A DNA stretch of 64,000 bases from Pseudomonadota bacterium (GCA_018241725.1 JAFEDI010000031.1:1-64000); one strand, 5' to 3'; counted from the first letter of the stretch, positions 39,690 to 49,106 are shown. Made by a program: numbers and translations. Notes: generated from the sequence alone by a model not told the origin.

Positions 39690-41999
39690 TCAGTCTTGCT
39701 GCTGTGACAACCACTTCAAGAGCTTTGCAAAGAGTAGATCGGGCTCGACCGGCTTGGGGATGAAATCGTTCATGCCAGCCGCGAAGCACTGCGCTTTGTC
39801 CTCTACAAAGGCATTTGCCGTCATGGCGAGAATCGGCGTTGTGGCAAAGTTGGGAAGACGGCGAATTTGCCGGGTGGCCTCCAATCCATCCATCTTCGGC
39901 ATCTGCATGTCCATCAATATCAGATCGTAAGCATGTTCCCTGGATTTCTCGACCGCCTCAAGTCCATTCTCGGCCACATCGATCCGTGGCCAGATATCGT
40001 TCAATAAATCCAGCGCCACTTCGCGATTGACCGGTTCGTCTTCAACCAGAAGAATACGAGATTGTGCATATCCCCTGCGCAGTGCATCCTCGTCCGATTC
40101 TATTGCCGCTGGCTCAATAACTTGCTCGTTCAATGTGCCTTTCTTGAGTCGGACAGTAAACCAGAACGTACTACCTACATTAGGTGTGGTCACTACTCCC
40201 ACATCGCCGCCCATCAGCAAGGCCAGTTTCTTTGTGATCGCCAACCCCAAACCGGTGCCTCCATTCTCCCGAGTGATGGAATTGTCTGCCTGCTCGAAAA
40301 CCGAGAACAGTTTTGCCACGTTTTCCGGTGCGATCCCGATGCCCGTGTCCTGCACCTCGAAGCGAACCAGAGCGCTGGTAGGGCCATCGTCAGCCAAAGA
40401 TGTTCGGATCGTGACGTGGCCGGCCTTGGTAAATTTGACGGCGTTGTTGGCGTAATTAAGGATGGCCTGCTGTAGGCGTGTCGGATCACCCAATAGATGG
40501 GGCGGGAGGGGCTGGGTTTCGACACGTAGTTCAAGGTGCTTGGCACGGGCCCGTTCCGTCAACATCGAAATGGTATTCGCAACGATCGCCCTGATATTGA
40601 CTTCCACCTCTTCGAGGGTGAACTTGCCAGCCTCGATCTTGGATAAGTCCAGAATTGCGTTGATTATTTCCAGCAAATGCCGGCCCGCAATATCGATCTT
40701 TTCCAGTCGGTTTCCCTGCTCTGGCGTCACTCCCGCTCGTTGCAATAGATAGACCATCCCCGTGATGGTATTCAACGGCGTGCGGATTTCGTGGCTCATG
40801 TTTGCAAGAAATGCGCTCTTTGCAATATTGGCAGTTTCTGCAGCCTGCTTGGCAAGGACAAGTTCGCTTGTCCGTTCTGCAACGATGCGTTCGAGATTCT
40901 CGCTGTACCTGACGTGTTCTTTCTTTGTACGAGCTTGCGAACGAAGTAGGGCTATCAGGAGTAGGAGGGGGATCGTTCCAAGGGAAAGGGATGTCACTGC
41001 GATGACGTCCGCGTATTGATGCCACAGATCTTCCAGCGTTATTTTGCGAGGCACATCAAACGGCGCTATGTGCAAGGTTCGCATCATTTCATCAATAATC
41101 TTGTAGTTGCCAGGAATGGTGAAACCCTCAATCTCGGCGGCCTTGGCCACCTCACCACCATGCGGCAGAGACAAGACTGCGCCGGCGATCTGTCGTGCCA
41201 GTTCTTCATCAACCCAAGGCATGGCAGCAAGGGCCCATTCGGGGTACAAATGGGTCGAGAGTCGCATGGGGTATGAAGGAATATCGGATGCTTTGAGGAT
41301 CGTTATTTTTGTTGGGTCAAGCTTATGTTCCTTTACCATCGCTTCGACAATGCCAGTCCGAACGAATGCAGCATCGGCCTTTCCTGCCAACAGCGCCTCG
41401 ACGGCATTGTCATGGGGCATGCCGGTTTCAACAAGCGTTGCATCGCGTGGCAGTTCGATGCCTAATTTGAAAAGTTCATTCGCTTGTGCCTGATAGCCGC
41501 CAACCGATATGGTGTCCGTCAATGCAATGCGCTTTCCTCGTAAGTCGATCAGATCGCGAATATCGTCTCGACTGGACAGGGTCAGGATGACTCCACCAAA
41601 ATTTGGCAGAACCATATCTCCATCCCTTCCGACAAGGGTCGCCAAGGGAGAATAGAGCCCTTGTTCATAACTCAACTCGATATAGTGTGCCGGCTGTGTC
41701 AGAACGATATCTGTATGCTTGGTACGAACCGCTTCACTGAGTTCTTGGTATGTGTATGCCTCAAGAACGATTCTTTGCTTGAGTCCGCGGGCGTTCAAGT
41801 AATCCACGAGTGGTTGCCATCGCTTGATAGTCTCAGGCTTTGGGCGGAATGCCAGGACGCCGAAATGAATTTCTTCGTTTTTTTCTTCTGAAACTTTTAT
41901 TTCTGCGTTAGGGGTGGCAGAGCTTATGCAGGGAAAGCCGAGAAATACGAACCACAGCAGAACAGTGCAGAGTACATGATGTTTCGTTTTTATGGACAT
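39690..41999 (-). CDS. Hybrid sensor histidine kinase with PhnD-like periplasmic sensor
   Basis: The product has 769 residues. A signal peptide (about 1-28) is followed by a phosphonate-binding-like (PhnD/PF12974) periplasmic domain (about 42-310: [24 protein letters not shown], then [10 protein letters not shown] and [11 protein letters not shown]). A membrane helix (about 337-358) and coiled coil come next. The HisKA domain has His403 in [10 protein letters not shown], followed by HATPase ([24 protein letters not shown]) and a receiver with Asp697 (LILMDMQMP). It senses a small ligand, possibly an oxyanion or phosphonate-like compound, but the ligand is not evident. No response regulator is adjacent. 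The gene is AT-richer than its surroundings and lies between two direct repeats. Confidence 0.92.
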   Translation of the reverse strand: MSIKTKHHVLCTVLLWFVFLGFPCISSATPNAEIKVSEEKNEEIHFGVLAFRPKPETIKRWQPLVDYLNARGLKQRIVLEAYTYQELSEAVRTKHTDIVLTQPAHYIELSYEQGLYSPLATLVGRDGDMVLPNFGGVILTLSSRDDIRDLIDLRGKRIALTDTISVGGYQAQANELFKLGIELPRDATLVETGMPHDNAVEALLAGKADAAFVRTGIVEAMVKEHKLDPTKITILKASDIPSYPMRLSTHLYPEWALAAMPWVDEELARQIAGAVLSLPHGGEVAKAAEIEGFTIPGNYKIIDEMMRTLHIAPFDVPRKITLEDLWHQYADVIAVTSLSLGTIPLLLLIALLRSQARTKKEHVRYSENLERIVAERTSELVLAKQAAETANIAKSAFLANMSHEIRTPLNTITGMVYLLQRAGVTPEQGNRLEKIDIAGRHLLEIINAILDLSKIEAGKFTLEEVEVNIRAIVANTISMLTERARAKHLELRVETQPLPPHLLGDPTRLQQAILNYANNAVKFTKAGHVTIRTSLADDGPTSALVRFEVQDTGIGIAPENVAKLFSVFEQADNSITRENGGTGLGLAITKKLALLMGGDVGVVTTPNVGSTFWFTVRLKKGTLNEQVIEPAAIESDEDALRRGYAQSRILLVEDEPVNREVALDLLNDIWPRIDVAENGLEAVEKSREHAYDLILMDMQMPKMDGLEATRQIRRLPNFATTPILAMTANAFVEDKAQCFAAGMNDFIPKPVEPDLLFAKLLKWLSQQQD

Positions 42000-42460
42000 G
42001 ATGACTTATCAAGCAGGGCGCGTCGTTTTTCTACGACCGGACCCGTCTCGATTTTTTGAGCAGATTTTCCACGACGCAAAATGGAGTGCTGGTGGGACGC
42101 TATCCATGGCAAAGGTTCTCGAAGATCCTTTCTGGCCATAGACTGCTATAGCGGTGATTAACGCGGATTTCATGCCAAAAGAATGTTCTGCGGCAGTCAG
42201 GTATTGTTTAAGTGTGCCGCCGCCTGTTAAGCGAATCGCCGTTAAAAGATAGTTATCTTTTATCCTACTATCTCAATCCTCAGGGGCAACCATCTTTACT
42301 AAAACCTACCAAGCTATCGCTAAGCCATTTGATTTAAGTCAACATTACGTCTAGAAGGACCTGGCTTGTTCAGTTATCAAGGCATGCGAATGTTTATGTC
42401 TTGTGGGTATTTGTCGGCAGCTCTTTTTGATTGCCGAAAGATGGCTCCTGACCGGAGCAT
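42000..42460. other. AT-rich noncoding stretch upstream of the PhnD-like kinase
   Basis: About 460 bases with no supportable gene and clearly lower GC than the rest of the window. It contains the palindrome AAAAGATAGTTATCTTTT (42244-42261) and an FNR-type box (42329-42342). It presumably holds the promoter of the kinase gene. Confidence 0.6.
42329..42342. promoter_or_regulatory. FNR/ANR-type box in the kinase upstream region
   Basis: TTGATTTAAGTCAA matches the FNR consensus TTGAT-N4-ATCAA at nine of ten defined positions. It lies about 330 bases before the kinase ATG. No -10 at the canonical class II distance is convincing in either direction, so which transcript it serves is unclear. Confidence 0.5.
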
Positions 42461-42685
42461 GCTGCATATGCTCGACGCGCTACGCTGGCTTATGCATTTC
42501 GGGCTGTGACATGGCGAACCCGGGTAGCCCAAAGTGAGTTCGGCGGGCGGCGATCGGACTTCGTGGGGTGGCGAAGGCGATTCGTGGTGCAACGAAGAGG
42601 ATTTGGAGGTGTGCAATAAGTGTTCTGCGTGTGCCGAAATTTATCCGGGACGCTCAGAACACCTTCATGAGATGGGAGAAATCAT
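42461..42685. repeat. Direct repeat copy B flanking the PhnD-like kinase
   Basis: The partner of 39375-39595, same orientation. It lies between the kinase upstream region and the lipocalin gene. Short open frames across it do not correspond to frames in copy A. Confidence 0.8.
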
Positions 42686-42753
42686 TTCGGGGCGGGCAGA
42701 AACAACTTCTGGGATGCGAGATGTTTTGCTGTGCTTGCGGGCGGTGGATGGGC

Positions 42754-43302
42754 TCAAGGCGTGGTGGTTCGCTGGTGATCGACCCAGATCAACTTGTCGG
42801 TGGCAAAGCCCAGCGCTTGCGCCTGGGTCAGCAGTTGCTGGCGAACATCGGCTGGGAGCGTCGTGTCGCGGGCCAGAATCCACAGGTAATCGCGATCGGG
42901 GCCGGCGACGAGGGACCAGCGATAGTGCTGTTGATCCAGCGCGACCACGTGATAGCCGCCGTAAAAGGGCCCGAAGAACGAGACCTTCAGTGATCCCGTG
43001 TTCTTGTCGCCAGTGAACAGTGCACGGCCGATGGCTTCTTTCCAGGCCTGACGCCGGGTGTCGTAGCCGCGATTGATGACCTTGACGCTGCCGTCGTCCT
43101 GTAAGGCGTAGGTGGCATTCACATCGCTCAAGCCGCGCTCGAAGGAATGATCGAGCCGGGCGATCTCATACCACTGGCCGAGGTAACGATCGATGTCGAA
43201 AGACGTTACGGGATGCACTCCTTCGGGAGGCATCGTCGAACAGGCAGCCAGTGACAGGGTGATGAGCAGGGTGAGGATGGAGGTACGCATGATCAACATC
43301 AT
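42754..43302 (-). CDS. blc: Outer membrane lipocalin (Blc family)
   Basis: The product has 182 residues. The lipoprotein signal ends in LSLAAC. The lipocalin motifs are present: FDIDRYLGQWYEIARLDHSFERGL (motif 1 with GxW), YDTRRQAWKEAIGRA, and the late DYLWILARDTTLP. Bacterial lipocalins bind fatty acids or lysophospholipids at the outer membrane under envelope stress. An ATG four codons downstream (MRTSILTLL) is an equally good start. No operon partner. Confidence 0.92.
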   Translation of the reverse strand: MMLIMRTSILTLLITLSLAACSTMPPEGVHPVTSFDIDRYLGQWYEIARLDHSFERGLSDVNATYALQDDGSVKVINRGYDTRRQAWKEAIGRALFTGDKNTGSLKVSFFGPFYGGYHVVALDQQHYRWSLVAGPDRDYLWILARDTTLPADVRQQLLTQAQALGFATDKLIWVDHQRTTTP

Positions 43303-43380
43303 ACGGGCCGAGGCATGATGAAGCGTACTACCAGAGCGTTGCTGGCCGGCTCTTGCGTTCCAGCATGGGTTGGCTCGCTG

Positions 43381-43599
43381 TCAGTGCCGGAGCGCCCAGG
43401 CGACGCCTTCGGTCGATGCGTAATGCAGCGCGGCGGTCTGACTCGTGAAGCGGGGTTTGAAGCGCATGATCCGGGTGGTGGTGGATGTGCCCCTGCCCGA
43501 GTGGATGGATACCGATGCGGCAAAGCCGCCGTCGGAGTCGGGTTTGGTCATGGGGGAGACGCGAAAACGGCCTACGGTGATGGGTGTGGTGTTGTGCAT
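43381..43599 (-). CDS. Small hypothetical protein
   Basis: The product has 72 residues from the ATG used; two upstream in-frame ATGs are possible. The C-terminal 50 residues (ASVSIHSGRGTSTTTRIMRFKPRF, then ALHYASTEGVAWAL) look like a folded unit found in small betaproteobacterial proteins of unknown function. No clear ribosome site. The opposite strand also has an open frame, but with less protein-like composition. Confidence 0.5.
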   Translation of the reverse strand: MHNTTPITVGRFRVSPMTKPDSDGGFAASVSIHSGRGTSTTTRIMRFKPRFTSQTAALHYASTEGVAWALRH

Positions 43600-44100
43600 A
43601 GTTTTATTGTGTGAAATGGCGTGTGCCATGCAGGATGGATTCGACAGGACAAAATCTGCCGTGTCTGGAGGCGTACTCGGGAAGTGCGGCGTCACGACCA
43701 AGCAGATCGGGATGCTTGTGATGTCGTGAGTAGGCCGTGCTTGCCGGTGCCAGACGCGATGACGCGTTGTGGCTCGTCCGCCGGTTTATCTTCAAGAAGA
43801 GGAAGGCTTCGCATCCGGGCGTTCCGTTGGCGCCATGGCTGGCGAACTCGGGACGCTGCGTAGGGATGGGAGGGTTACCGCTGCTTGCGCGATGAGCGCT
43901 ATTGGAATTCACGAAAAGCCCCGGTTGTTGGTGGGCTTCTTGGTGAATTGGTGGCGAACCCTACCATGCATGGGCAGGATTGTGCAATAGGTTTGTGTCG
44001 CGATTGTGACGGCGCTTCTGACTTTTGCGTTTCAGGGGTACTCGAAGGATGCAGTGCGATTGGCCCTGGTCTCCGAGCACCTCCGGTGTCTGCTGCGCGT
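43600..44100. other. Noncoding stretch before the orphan binding-protein gene
   Basis: About 500 bases without a supportable gene. The only structure I see is a long inverted repeat at 43906-43949 that probably ends the transcript of the LivK-like gene. Confidence 0.5.
43906..43949 (-). terminator. Long interrupted hairpin downstream of the LivK-like gene
   Basis: AATTCAC/GTGAATT forms an outer stem and AAGCCC/GGGCTT an inner stem around an 11-base loop. On the minus strand the inner stem is followed by TTTTCG, giving a plausible intrinsic terminator about 150 bases after the LivK-like stop. Confidence 0.5.
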
Positions 44101-45258
44101 TCAGCGCATCAGTTTGCCGCCGCTGCCGAGGATGGTGACTTCGGCGAAGTGGGAGCCTTGACGTTTGCCGGGGCCGAAGTCGATGGTGTAGCCGCCGGTG
44201 TCGTAGTTGTGCAGGCTTTCGAGGGCGGTGGTGAGTTTTTCTCGCGTGGGTTGGGGGCCGGCGCGGCGCAGGCCTTCGACGAGGACTTTGGCGGAGATGA
44301 AGCCTTCCAGCGTGGTGTAGGTGAGGCCGGCCTTGGGCTGCAGGGGTTTGGGGAGGGCTTCGAATTCGCGCACCAGCGGCAGCGCGGCGTTGCCGGGGTA
44401 GGGCATGACCTGGGAGATGGCGATGCCGGTGGCGTCGGGGCCGAGTTCGCTGGCGAGGGCCTTGACCCCGACCACGGAGACGGCGAACAACTGGGCGGCG
44501 CTGCCACCCTGCTTGAGCTTGCGGACGAAGGCGGCGGTGGCCTTGTAGGTGCTGAACATGATCACCGCCTGCGGGTCGGCGGCGCTGATGCTGCGCACGG
44601 CGGGGCCAACGTCGAGGCTGTTCTTGTCGAAGGAGCCCTTGGCGGCGATGGTCAGGTTGCGCTTGCGCAGGGCCTTGGTGACGCCGTCCACGCCGGAGAT
44701 GCCGAGGGTGTCGTTCTGGTAGAAGACGGCGATGCGGGTGACGCCGGTGGTGGTGAGCTGGCGGACGATCTTCTCGGCTTCGTCGCCGTAGCTGGCGCGC
44801 ACCCAGAAGGTGTAGGGGGAGGACTGGTTGCGCAGGTCGTCGGAGCCGGTGTAGGGGGCGATGGAGGGCACCTTGCGTTCGTCGAGCAGCGGCATCACGG
44901 CCCAGTAGTTGGCGGTGCCCATGATGCCGAGGAAGGCCAGCACCTTGTCGTTGTCGAGCTGCTTCTTGACGTTCTGCACCGCGCGTTCGGGTACGTAGGC
45001 GTCGTCGTCGCTGACGAGTTCGATCTTCTTGCCGTGGATGCCGCCCTTGCTGTTGATCCACTTGAGGTAGGCCTCGGCGCCGTCGCGCAGTTCGGTGCCG
45101 AGTTCGGCCAGCGGGCCGCTGAGGGCGGCGCTCTGGCCGATGCGGATGGTGTCGGTTGCGGCGGGGGCTTCGGGGGCGGCGTGTAGCGGGGGGCTGGCAA
45201 GCAGCAGGCTGCCGAGCAGGGTGGTCAGGGCGCCAAGGCCCCGGGCGGAAAATCCCAT
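44101..45258 (-). CDS. Branched-chain amino acid-type ABC substrate-binding protein (orphan)
   Basis: The product has 385 residues. It has a signal peptide (to about LHAAPEA) and the Peripla_BP_6 (LivK-like) fold: IRIGQSAALSGPLAELGTELRDGAEAYLKWIN near the start, KKIELVSDDDAYVPERAVQNVKKL-type region, then VPSIAPYTGSDDLR. The start follows GGAG at a good distance; two further in-frame ATGs lie just upstream. No permease or ATPase gene is nearby, so it either serves a transporter encoded elsewhere or acts as a sensor partner. Ligand unknown. Confidence 0.9.
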   Translation of the reverse strand: MGFSARGLGALTTLLGSLLLASPPLHAAPEAPAATDTIRIGQSAALSGPLAELGTELRDGAEAYLKWINSKGGIHGKKIELVSDDDAYVPERAVQNVKKQLDNDKVLAFLGIMGTANYWAVMPLLDERKVPSIAPYTGSDDLRNQSSPYTFWVRASYGDEAEKIVRQLTTTGVTRIAVFYQNDTLGISGVDGVTKALRKRNLTIAAKGSFDKNSLDVGPAVRSISAADPQAVIMFSTYKATAAFVRKLKQGGSAAQLFAVSVVGVKALASELGPDATGIAISQVMPYPGNAALPLVREFEALPKPLQPKAGLTYTTLEGFISAKVLVEGLRRAGPQPTREKLTTALESLHNYDTGGYTIDFGPGKRQGSHFAEVTILGSGGKLMR

Positions 45259-45386
45259 GACAGTCTCCATGGACAAGGTGGCGGAACCGGTCTGCTGCCG
45301 GCTCTCGGTTGTTGGAGGCGCGAGTTTATCCGCAAGCGATGTCTCGCGGATATGGGGCTGTCATGGTTTTGGCGCAATGTCGAGGG

Positions 45387-46613
45387 TTAGCCGCGTTTTT
45401 TCCAGCTGGCGCGGCAGGTGTCCTGCAGGTAGTCGAGGACGTCGCCTTCGTCGTCGAGGTCGAGCTGCATGCGGGCTTCGGGGCCGAGGTCTTCGAGCCA
45501 CATGCGGCGCACGTCGGCCTGGTATTCGAAGGGGACGACGTGTTCGATGAAGTGGGCGACGGCCTGTTCGTCGAAGCCCTTGTCGCGGAAGTTGTCCCAG
45601 ATATGCAGGGCGTCCTTCTTGCGCAGGCTGCGGGCCGGTTCGACGCCGGTGGCGATCATCAGCAGCACGCCGCATTGCACGTCGGTGTGGTCGCCCTGGC
45701 GGCCGGTGATGTGCTGCCATTCCTCGGCGCGGGCCTTGTCGTGGTGGGTGATTTCGTCGACGGAGCTGGTGTCGAAGAAGAACAGCCCGGAGAAGCGGTC
45801 CTGATTGCGGTAGAGCTCGGTGGCGGGGACTTCGCGGATCACCGGCAGCACCTTGGCGATGAAGCGCTCCTTCTCCTTGTCCATCAGGCTGCGCAGGTGG
45901 GCGGGGGCGTCCTCCAGCCAGGCGTCGAGGGTCGGGAAGCTGGAGCTGCGTTTCTTGAGGGCGGCTTCGTGCAGTTTCATGAAACGATCGACGCTGAAGA
46001 AGCCGGCAGGCTTGCGTTCGCTGAGCAGGATCAGCAGCGCGCTGTTGATCACCGATTCGCAGAACACGTGCCATTCGGTGGCGTCGTCACGGCTCACGCC
46101 GAACTTGCCGGCCAGCCAGTAGGCCAGCTCGATGTGGTGCTGATTCTGCTCGCGGGTGCGCCGTTCGGCGAGGTAGCGGGAGTAGCTGATCGGCGTGACC
46201 GAGGTGTATTTGTCGAGAAAGTCCTTCTCGTTCTCGCGCAACACCTCGGGGCCGGCCAGCAGGCGTTCGCTGGGCAGGGCGTGGAGCTTGCGCAGGCGGT
46301 CGGCGCCGGCCTTGGAGAGGGCCAGCAGCGTCTTGTCGCGCAGCAGCTGGGTGGCGACGTCCATGCGTCCACCGGATTCCGCTTCGAGGGCCAGGCCGAC
46401 CAGGGTCACCAGCCGGTTGCGGGCGGCTTCCAGCTCGGGGCGCAGGTTGGCGGTGCCGAAATAGGCGGCCAGTTGCACGATGCCCTTGGCGCCTTCCTTG
46501 CGGATGCCGTCCAGGCGGGCGGCATCCACTTGGTGGTTCTTCAGCGCGTGGCGCAGCACCCGTTCGAAATAGGGGCTGGTATCGACGGTGGCGAGAGCGG
46601 TATCGATGGACAT
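45387..46613 (-). CDS. Unrecognised protein, last gene of the J-domain module
   Basis: The product has 408 residues, soluble and mostly helical. No signal or membrane segments. Recognisable landmarks are RRTREQNQHHIELAYWLAGKFG, a His/Asp-rich centre (DEITHHDKARAEEW, TGRQGDHTDVQCGVLLM) and an acidic C-terminus (ARMQLDLDDEGDVLDYLQ). I know no family. It is the fourth gene after metF on the same strand, ten bases after its neighbour, and ends the cluster. Confidence 0.8.
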   Translation of the reverse strand: MSIDTALATVDTSPYFERVLRHALKNHQVDAARLDGIRKEGAKGIVQLAAYFGTANLRPELEAARNRLVTLVGLALEAESGGRMDVATQLLRDKTLLALSKAGADRLRKLHALPSERLLAGPEVLRENEKDFLDKYTSVTPISYSRYLAERRTREQNQHHIELAYWLAGKFGVSRDDATEWHVFCESVINSALLILLSERKPAGFFSVDRFMKLHEAALKKRSSSFPTLDAWLEDAPAHLRSLMDKEKERFIAKVLPVIREVPATELYRNQDRFSGLFFFDTSSVDEITHHDKARAEEWQHITGRQGDHTDVQCGVLLMIATGVEPARSLRKKDALHIWDNFRDKGFDEQAVAHFIEHVVPFEYQADVRRMWLEDLGPEARMQLDLDDEGDVLDYLQDTCRASWKKRG

Positions 46614-46623
46614 GGGTGTCGGA

Positions 46624-47388
46624 TCAGATCGCGGATTCTTCGTCGTCCTCTTCCAGGCGCGGTACGCCCGGTTCGGTTTCGGCGGGCAGGCGGGCGGCTT
46701 CGGCAGCGCGCTGGAGGCGGTCCTGGATCTCGATGACGAGCAGCTCGAAGGTGTCCTGGAACTCGTGGCGCAGCACCCAGGCGGTTTCCATCCAGTCGCC
46801 ATCGGCCACTTCGGAGCGGGACATGCGCACGCGGGCCATCTCGACGGCGTCGCCGATCTCCAGGCCCTGGTCGAGCTCGTCCACGCGCTCGGCGTCCCAG
46901 GTGATGGCGGACTTGGGCGCGAAGGCCTTCTCGGCGTCGATCTCCTGTTCGAAGACGCCGTGGAAGGCGAGGGCGAGCAGGGAGTCGTAGTGGTCGATGA
47001 AGTAGTCGGCCAGCAGGCGCACGCCTTCATCGTGCTCGGCGAGGCATTCCAGGACCTCGGCGCAGGACGGGCCGGTGCGGTGCATGACGGCGTTCATGGT
47101 GTTGCGCAGGCGTGGCACGTACTTCTCGAGGGGCTCGCCGTACTGGCGCTCGAGGAGGATCGCCTGGACGAACTGTTCGGGGCTGACCAGCAGGTTGATG
47201 ACCGATTCCTTGCTGGCGTCGAACTCGCGCATGACGGCCAGGACGTCCTTGGGGGCCATCTCGTCGAGCACCGCCACCAGGGCGTGGTCGCCTTCCTGTT
47301 CGGCGATGACGGCGAGATTGGCTTCGGCTTCGGCGATTTCGCCGGCCTGGATCAAGGCATGGGTTTGCTTGATGACAAGCTCAGACAT
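46624..47388 (-). CDS. Unrecognised acidic helical protein of the J-domain module
   Basis: The product has 254 residues, strongly acidic. The N-terminal part is a pair of helices reminiscent of TPR or HEAT-like packing (MSELVIKQTHALIQAGEIAEAEANLAVIA, then HALVAVLDEMAPKDVLAVMREFD). The C-terminus is a Glu/Asp-rich tail. No family recognised and no catalytic motif seen. It lies 18 bases after the preceding gene and 10 bases before the next. Confidence 0.8.
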   Translation of the reverse strand: MSELVIKQTHALIQAGEIAEAEANLAVIAEQEGDHALVAVLDEMAPKDVLAVMREFDASKESVINLLVSPEQFVQAILLERQYGEPLEKYVPRLRNTMNAVMHRTGPSCAEVLECLAEHDEGVRLLADYFIDHYDSLLALAFHGVFEQEIDAEKAFAPKSAITWDAERVDELDQGLEIGDAVEMARVRMSRSEVADGDWMETAWVLRHEFQDTFELLVIEIQDRLQRAAEAARLPAETEPGVPRLEEDDEESAI

Positions 47389-47406
47389 GGAGAGAAAACC
47401 TTTCGA

Positions 47407-47916
47407 TTAACGGTCGACGGCGTCGAAACCCTGTTCGGACAGCCACTCTTCCCCGGCTTCGCCGAGGTCGTCGCGCTCTTCGTCATCCTCGTCGCTGGTG
47501 CTGGGCGCGGCGGCGCGGGCGATGGCACCGCTGCCGAGCATCCATTCGAGCACTGCGGCAGTGACGAGAAAATCGCAGCCGCCGGCCTGCTTGAGGCTCT
47601 GCTCGGCGAGCGGCTTGGCCCACGGGGCGAGTTCGAGGGATTCGGTGAGTTCGTCCCAGCTGGGGAAGCTGCCGTCGCCCGGCTCGGTGTGCGAGGCGGC
47701 GTGCAAGGCCTTCGGCGCGGTGAAGCGGAAGGCGCCGTGGAGGGCGGAGGCCACCATTTCGGGGGCGGTGTCGATCATCGAGAGCAGGAAGGGGAATTCG
47801 CTGTGCTTCTCGCGGACGCGCTTCTTGAGTACGTCCTTGCCTTCCGAGTCGGAGCGCAGGTCGTCGATTTCACTGGCGTAGCGCTCGAAAATGTCTTCGA
47901 AGTAAAACGAGGTCAA
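47407..47916 (-). CDS. Unrecognised acidic protein of the J-domain module
   Basis: The product has 169 residues. It begins with [38 protein letters not shown] and ends in an acidic tail ([20 protein letters not shown]). The start codon is TTG and overlaps the stop of the J-domain gene (TTGA), so translation is coupled. No family recognised. No membrane or signal sequence. Confidence 0.75.
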   Translation of the reverse strand: MTSFYFEDIFERYASEIDDLRSDSEGKDVLKKRVREKHSEFPFLLSMIDTAPEMVASALHGAFRFTAPKALHAASHTEPGDGSFPSWDELTESLELAPWAKPLAEQSLKQAGGCDFLVTAAVLEWMLGSGAIARAAAPSTSDEDDEERDDLGEAGEEWLSEQGFDAVDR

Positions 47917-48191
47917 GAAATTACCTTTTCAATGTACGAGGCCCACAGGGACGTGGCCTCCTGCAGCGGGTCGTCGATGAGGTTGCGTTGGCGCAGGGCG
48001 TCGTAGTCGCGGCGCTTGGCCTCGTCGGCCAGCAGATCATAGGCTGTCTGGATGTCGCGGAAGCGCGCCGCCGCGCCCGGATCGGGGTTGCGGTCCGGGT
48101 GGTAGAGGCGCGCCGCCTTGCGGTAGGCAGTCTTGATGACTTCCGCCGAGGCGCTCGGGGCGACGCCGAGGACTTCGTAGGGATCGCGCAT
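47913..48191 (-). CDS. Small J-domain (DnaJ-like) protein
   Basis: The product has 92 residues. The J domain (about 3-65) is complete: [35 protein letters not shown] with the invariant HPD at 31-33, and [19 protein letters not shown] short helical tail (about 66-92) replaces the Gly/Phe and zinc regions of DnaJ, so it is a class III co-chaperone that would stimulate a DnaK-type ATPase for a specific client. It begins five bases after the metF stop and its own stop overlaps the next gene's start. Confidence 0.9.
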   Translation of the reverse strand: MRDPYEVLGVAPSASAEVIKTAYRKAARLYHPDRNPDPGAAARFRDIQTAYDLLADEAKRRDYDALRQRNLIDDPLQEATSLWASYIEKVIS

Positions 48192-48196
48192 GGCGG

Positions 48197-49054
48197 TCAG
48201 CCCTGCTTGTTGTTGACCTGGCCGATGCCCAGCCGTTCGCACAGGGCGATGGTGGGGCCGGCCTGGTTCATGCTGTAGAAGTGCAGGCCGGGGGCACCGG
48301 CTTCGATCAGCTTGGCGCACAGCTCGCTGACCACGTCGAGGCCGAAGGCCTTGATGGACTCGGAATCGTCGCCGAAGGCTTCGAACTTGCGGCGCATCCA
48401 GCGCGGGATCTCGGCGCCGCAGGCATCGGAGAAGCGCGCCAGCTTGGAGAACGAGACGATCGGCATGATGCCCGGCACGATGGGCACGGTGACGCCGAGG
48501 CGTTCGCACTCGGTGCGGAAATGCAGGTAGGCGTCGAGGTTGTAGAAGTACTGGGTGATCGCCGAGTTGGCGCCGGCATCCACCTTGCGCTTGAAGGCCA
48601 GCAGGTCGTCCTGCGGCGTGCGCGCCTGGGGGTGGTATTCCGGGTAGGCGGCGACTTCGATGTGGAAGTGCTCGCCGGTTTCGGCACGGATGAATTCCAC
48701 CAGCTCGTTGGCGTAGCGCAGCTCGCCCGGATCGCCGACGCCGGAGGGCAGGTCGCCGCGCAGCGCGACGATGCGGCGGATGCCTTCGGCCTTGTAGCGC
48801 ATCAGGATCTCGCGGATGTGTGCGCGGGTAGAGCCGATGCACGACAGGTGCGGCGCGGCCTGGTGGCCTTCGCGCTGGATCTCGAATACCGTCTCGAAGG
48901 TGCGCGCCTGGGTGGAGCCGCCGGCGCCGAAGGTGACCGAGAAGAACTCGGGCTGCAGCACGGCCAGCTGGGCACGGGTGGCGCGCAGCTTCTCGACGCC
49001 TTCCAGGGTCTGGGGCGGGAAGAATTCGATGGAGAAGGGAGTCTTGTTCGGCAC
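48197..49054 (-). CDS. metF: 5,10-methylenetetrahydrofolate reductase
   Basis: The product has 285 residues and starts with GTG preceded by AGGA. The MTHFR family pattern is complete: [39 protein letters not shown], and the FAD-barrel segments [14 protein letters not shown] and GIMPI. It makes 5-methyl-THF, the methyl donor for methionine synthesis. It follows ahcY in the same transcript direction after a 52-base gap that contains a strong hairpin. Confidence 0.96.
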   Translation of the reverse strand: MPNKTPFSIEFFPPQTLEGVEKLRATRAQLAVLQPEFFSVTFGAGGSTQARTFETVFEIQREGHQAAPHLSCIGSTRAHIREILMRYKAEGIRRIVALRGDLPSGVGDPGELRYANELVEFIRAETGEHFHIEVAAYPEYHPQARTPQDDLLAFKRKVDAGANSAITQYFYNLDAYLHFRTECERLGVTVPIVPGIMPIVSFSKLARFSDACGAEIPRWMRRKFEAFGDDSESIKAFGLDVVSELCAKLIEAGAPGLHFYSMNQAGPTIALCERLGIGQVNNKQG

Positions 49055-49069
49055 GGGATTTCCTCGCGG

Positions 49070-49096
49070 GCCCGCCGGCGCGCGGCGCCGACGGGC
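49070..49096 (-). terminator. GC-rich intercistronic hairpin between ahcY and metF
   Basis: A 12-bp stem (GCCCGCCGGCGC with GCGCCGACGGGC, one wobble-type mismatch) and a 3-base loop. No T-run follows. It could be a processing or partial termination point that lowers expression of metF and everything after it relative to ahcY. Confidence 0.5.
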
Positions 49097-49106
49097 AGGG
49101 ACCAGC

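Noticed and set aside
42244..42261. AAAAGATAGTTATCTTTT as an intrinsic terminator
   Set aside because: The stem has only two G-C pairs and no gene ends nearby on either strand; kept only as a palindrome in the noncoding block.
42534..43016. Plus-strand open frames across repeat copy B and the lipocalin gene
   Set aside because: They are not conserved as frames in repeat copy A and overlap the well-supported lipocalin on the other strand.
43315..43614. Plus-strand open frame of 99 codons
   Set aside because: The opposite frame (43381-43599) has the more protein-like composition and alternating hydrophobic pattern; the plus frame is Gly/Arg-rich without a ribosome site.
43885..45186. Long Gly/Ala-rich plus-strand open frame opposite the LivK-like gene
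   Set aside because: It is the reverse-strand mirror of a clear periplasmic binding protein and has no family features.
45327..45352. Inverted repeat TATCCGC...GCGGATA after the J-domain module
   Set aside because: No T-run follows on either strand and it lies upstream of, not after, the module's last stop; evidence is too thin to call a terminator.
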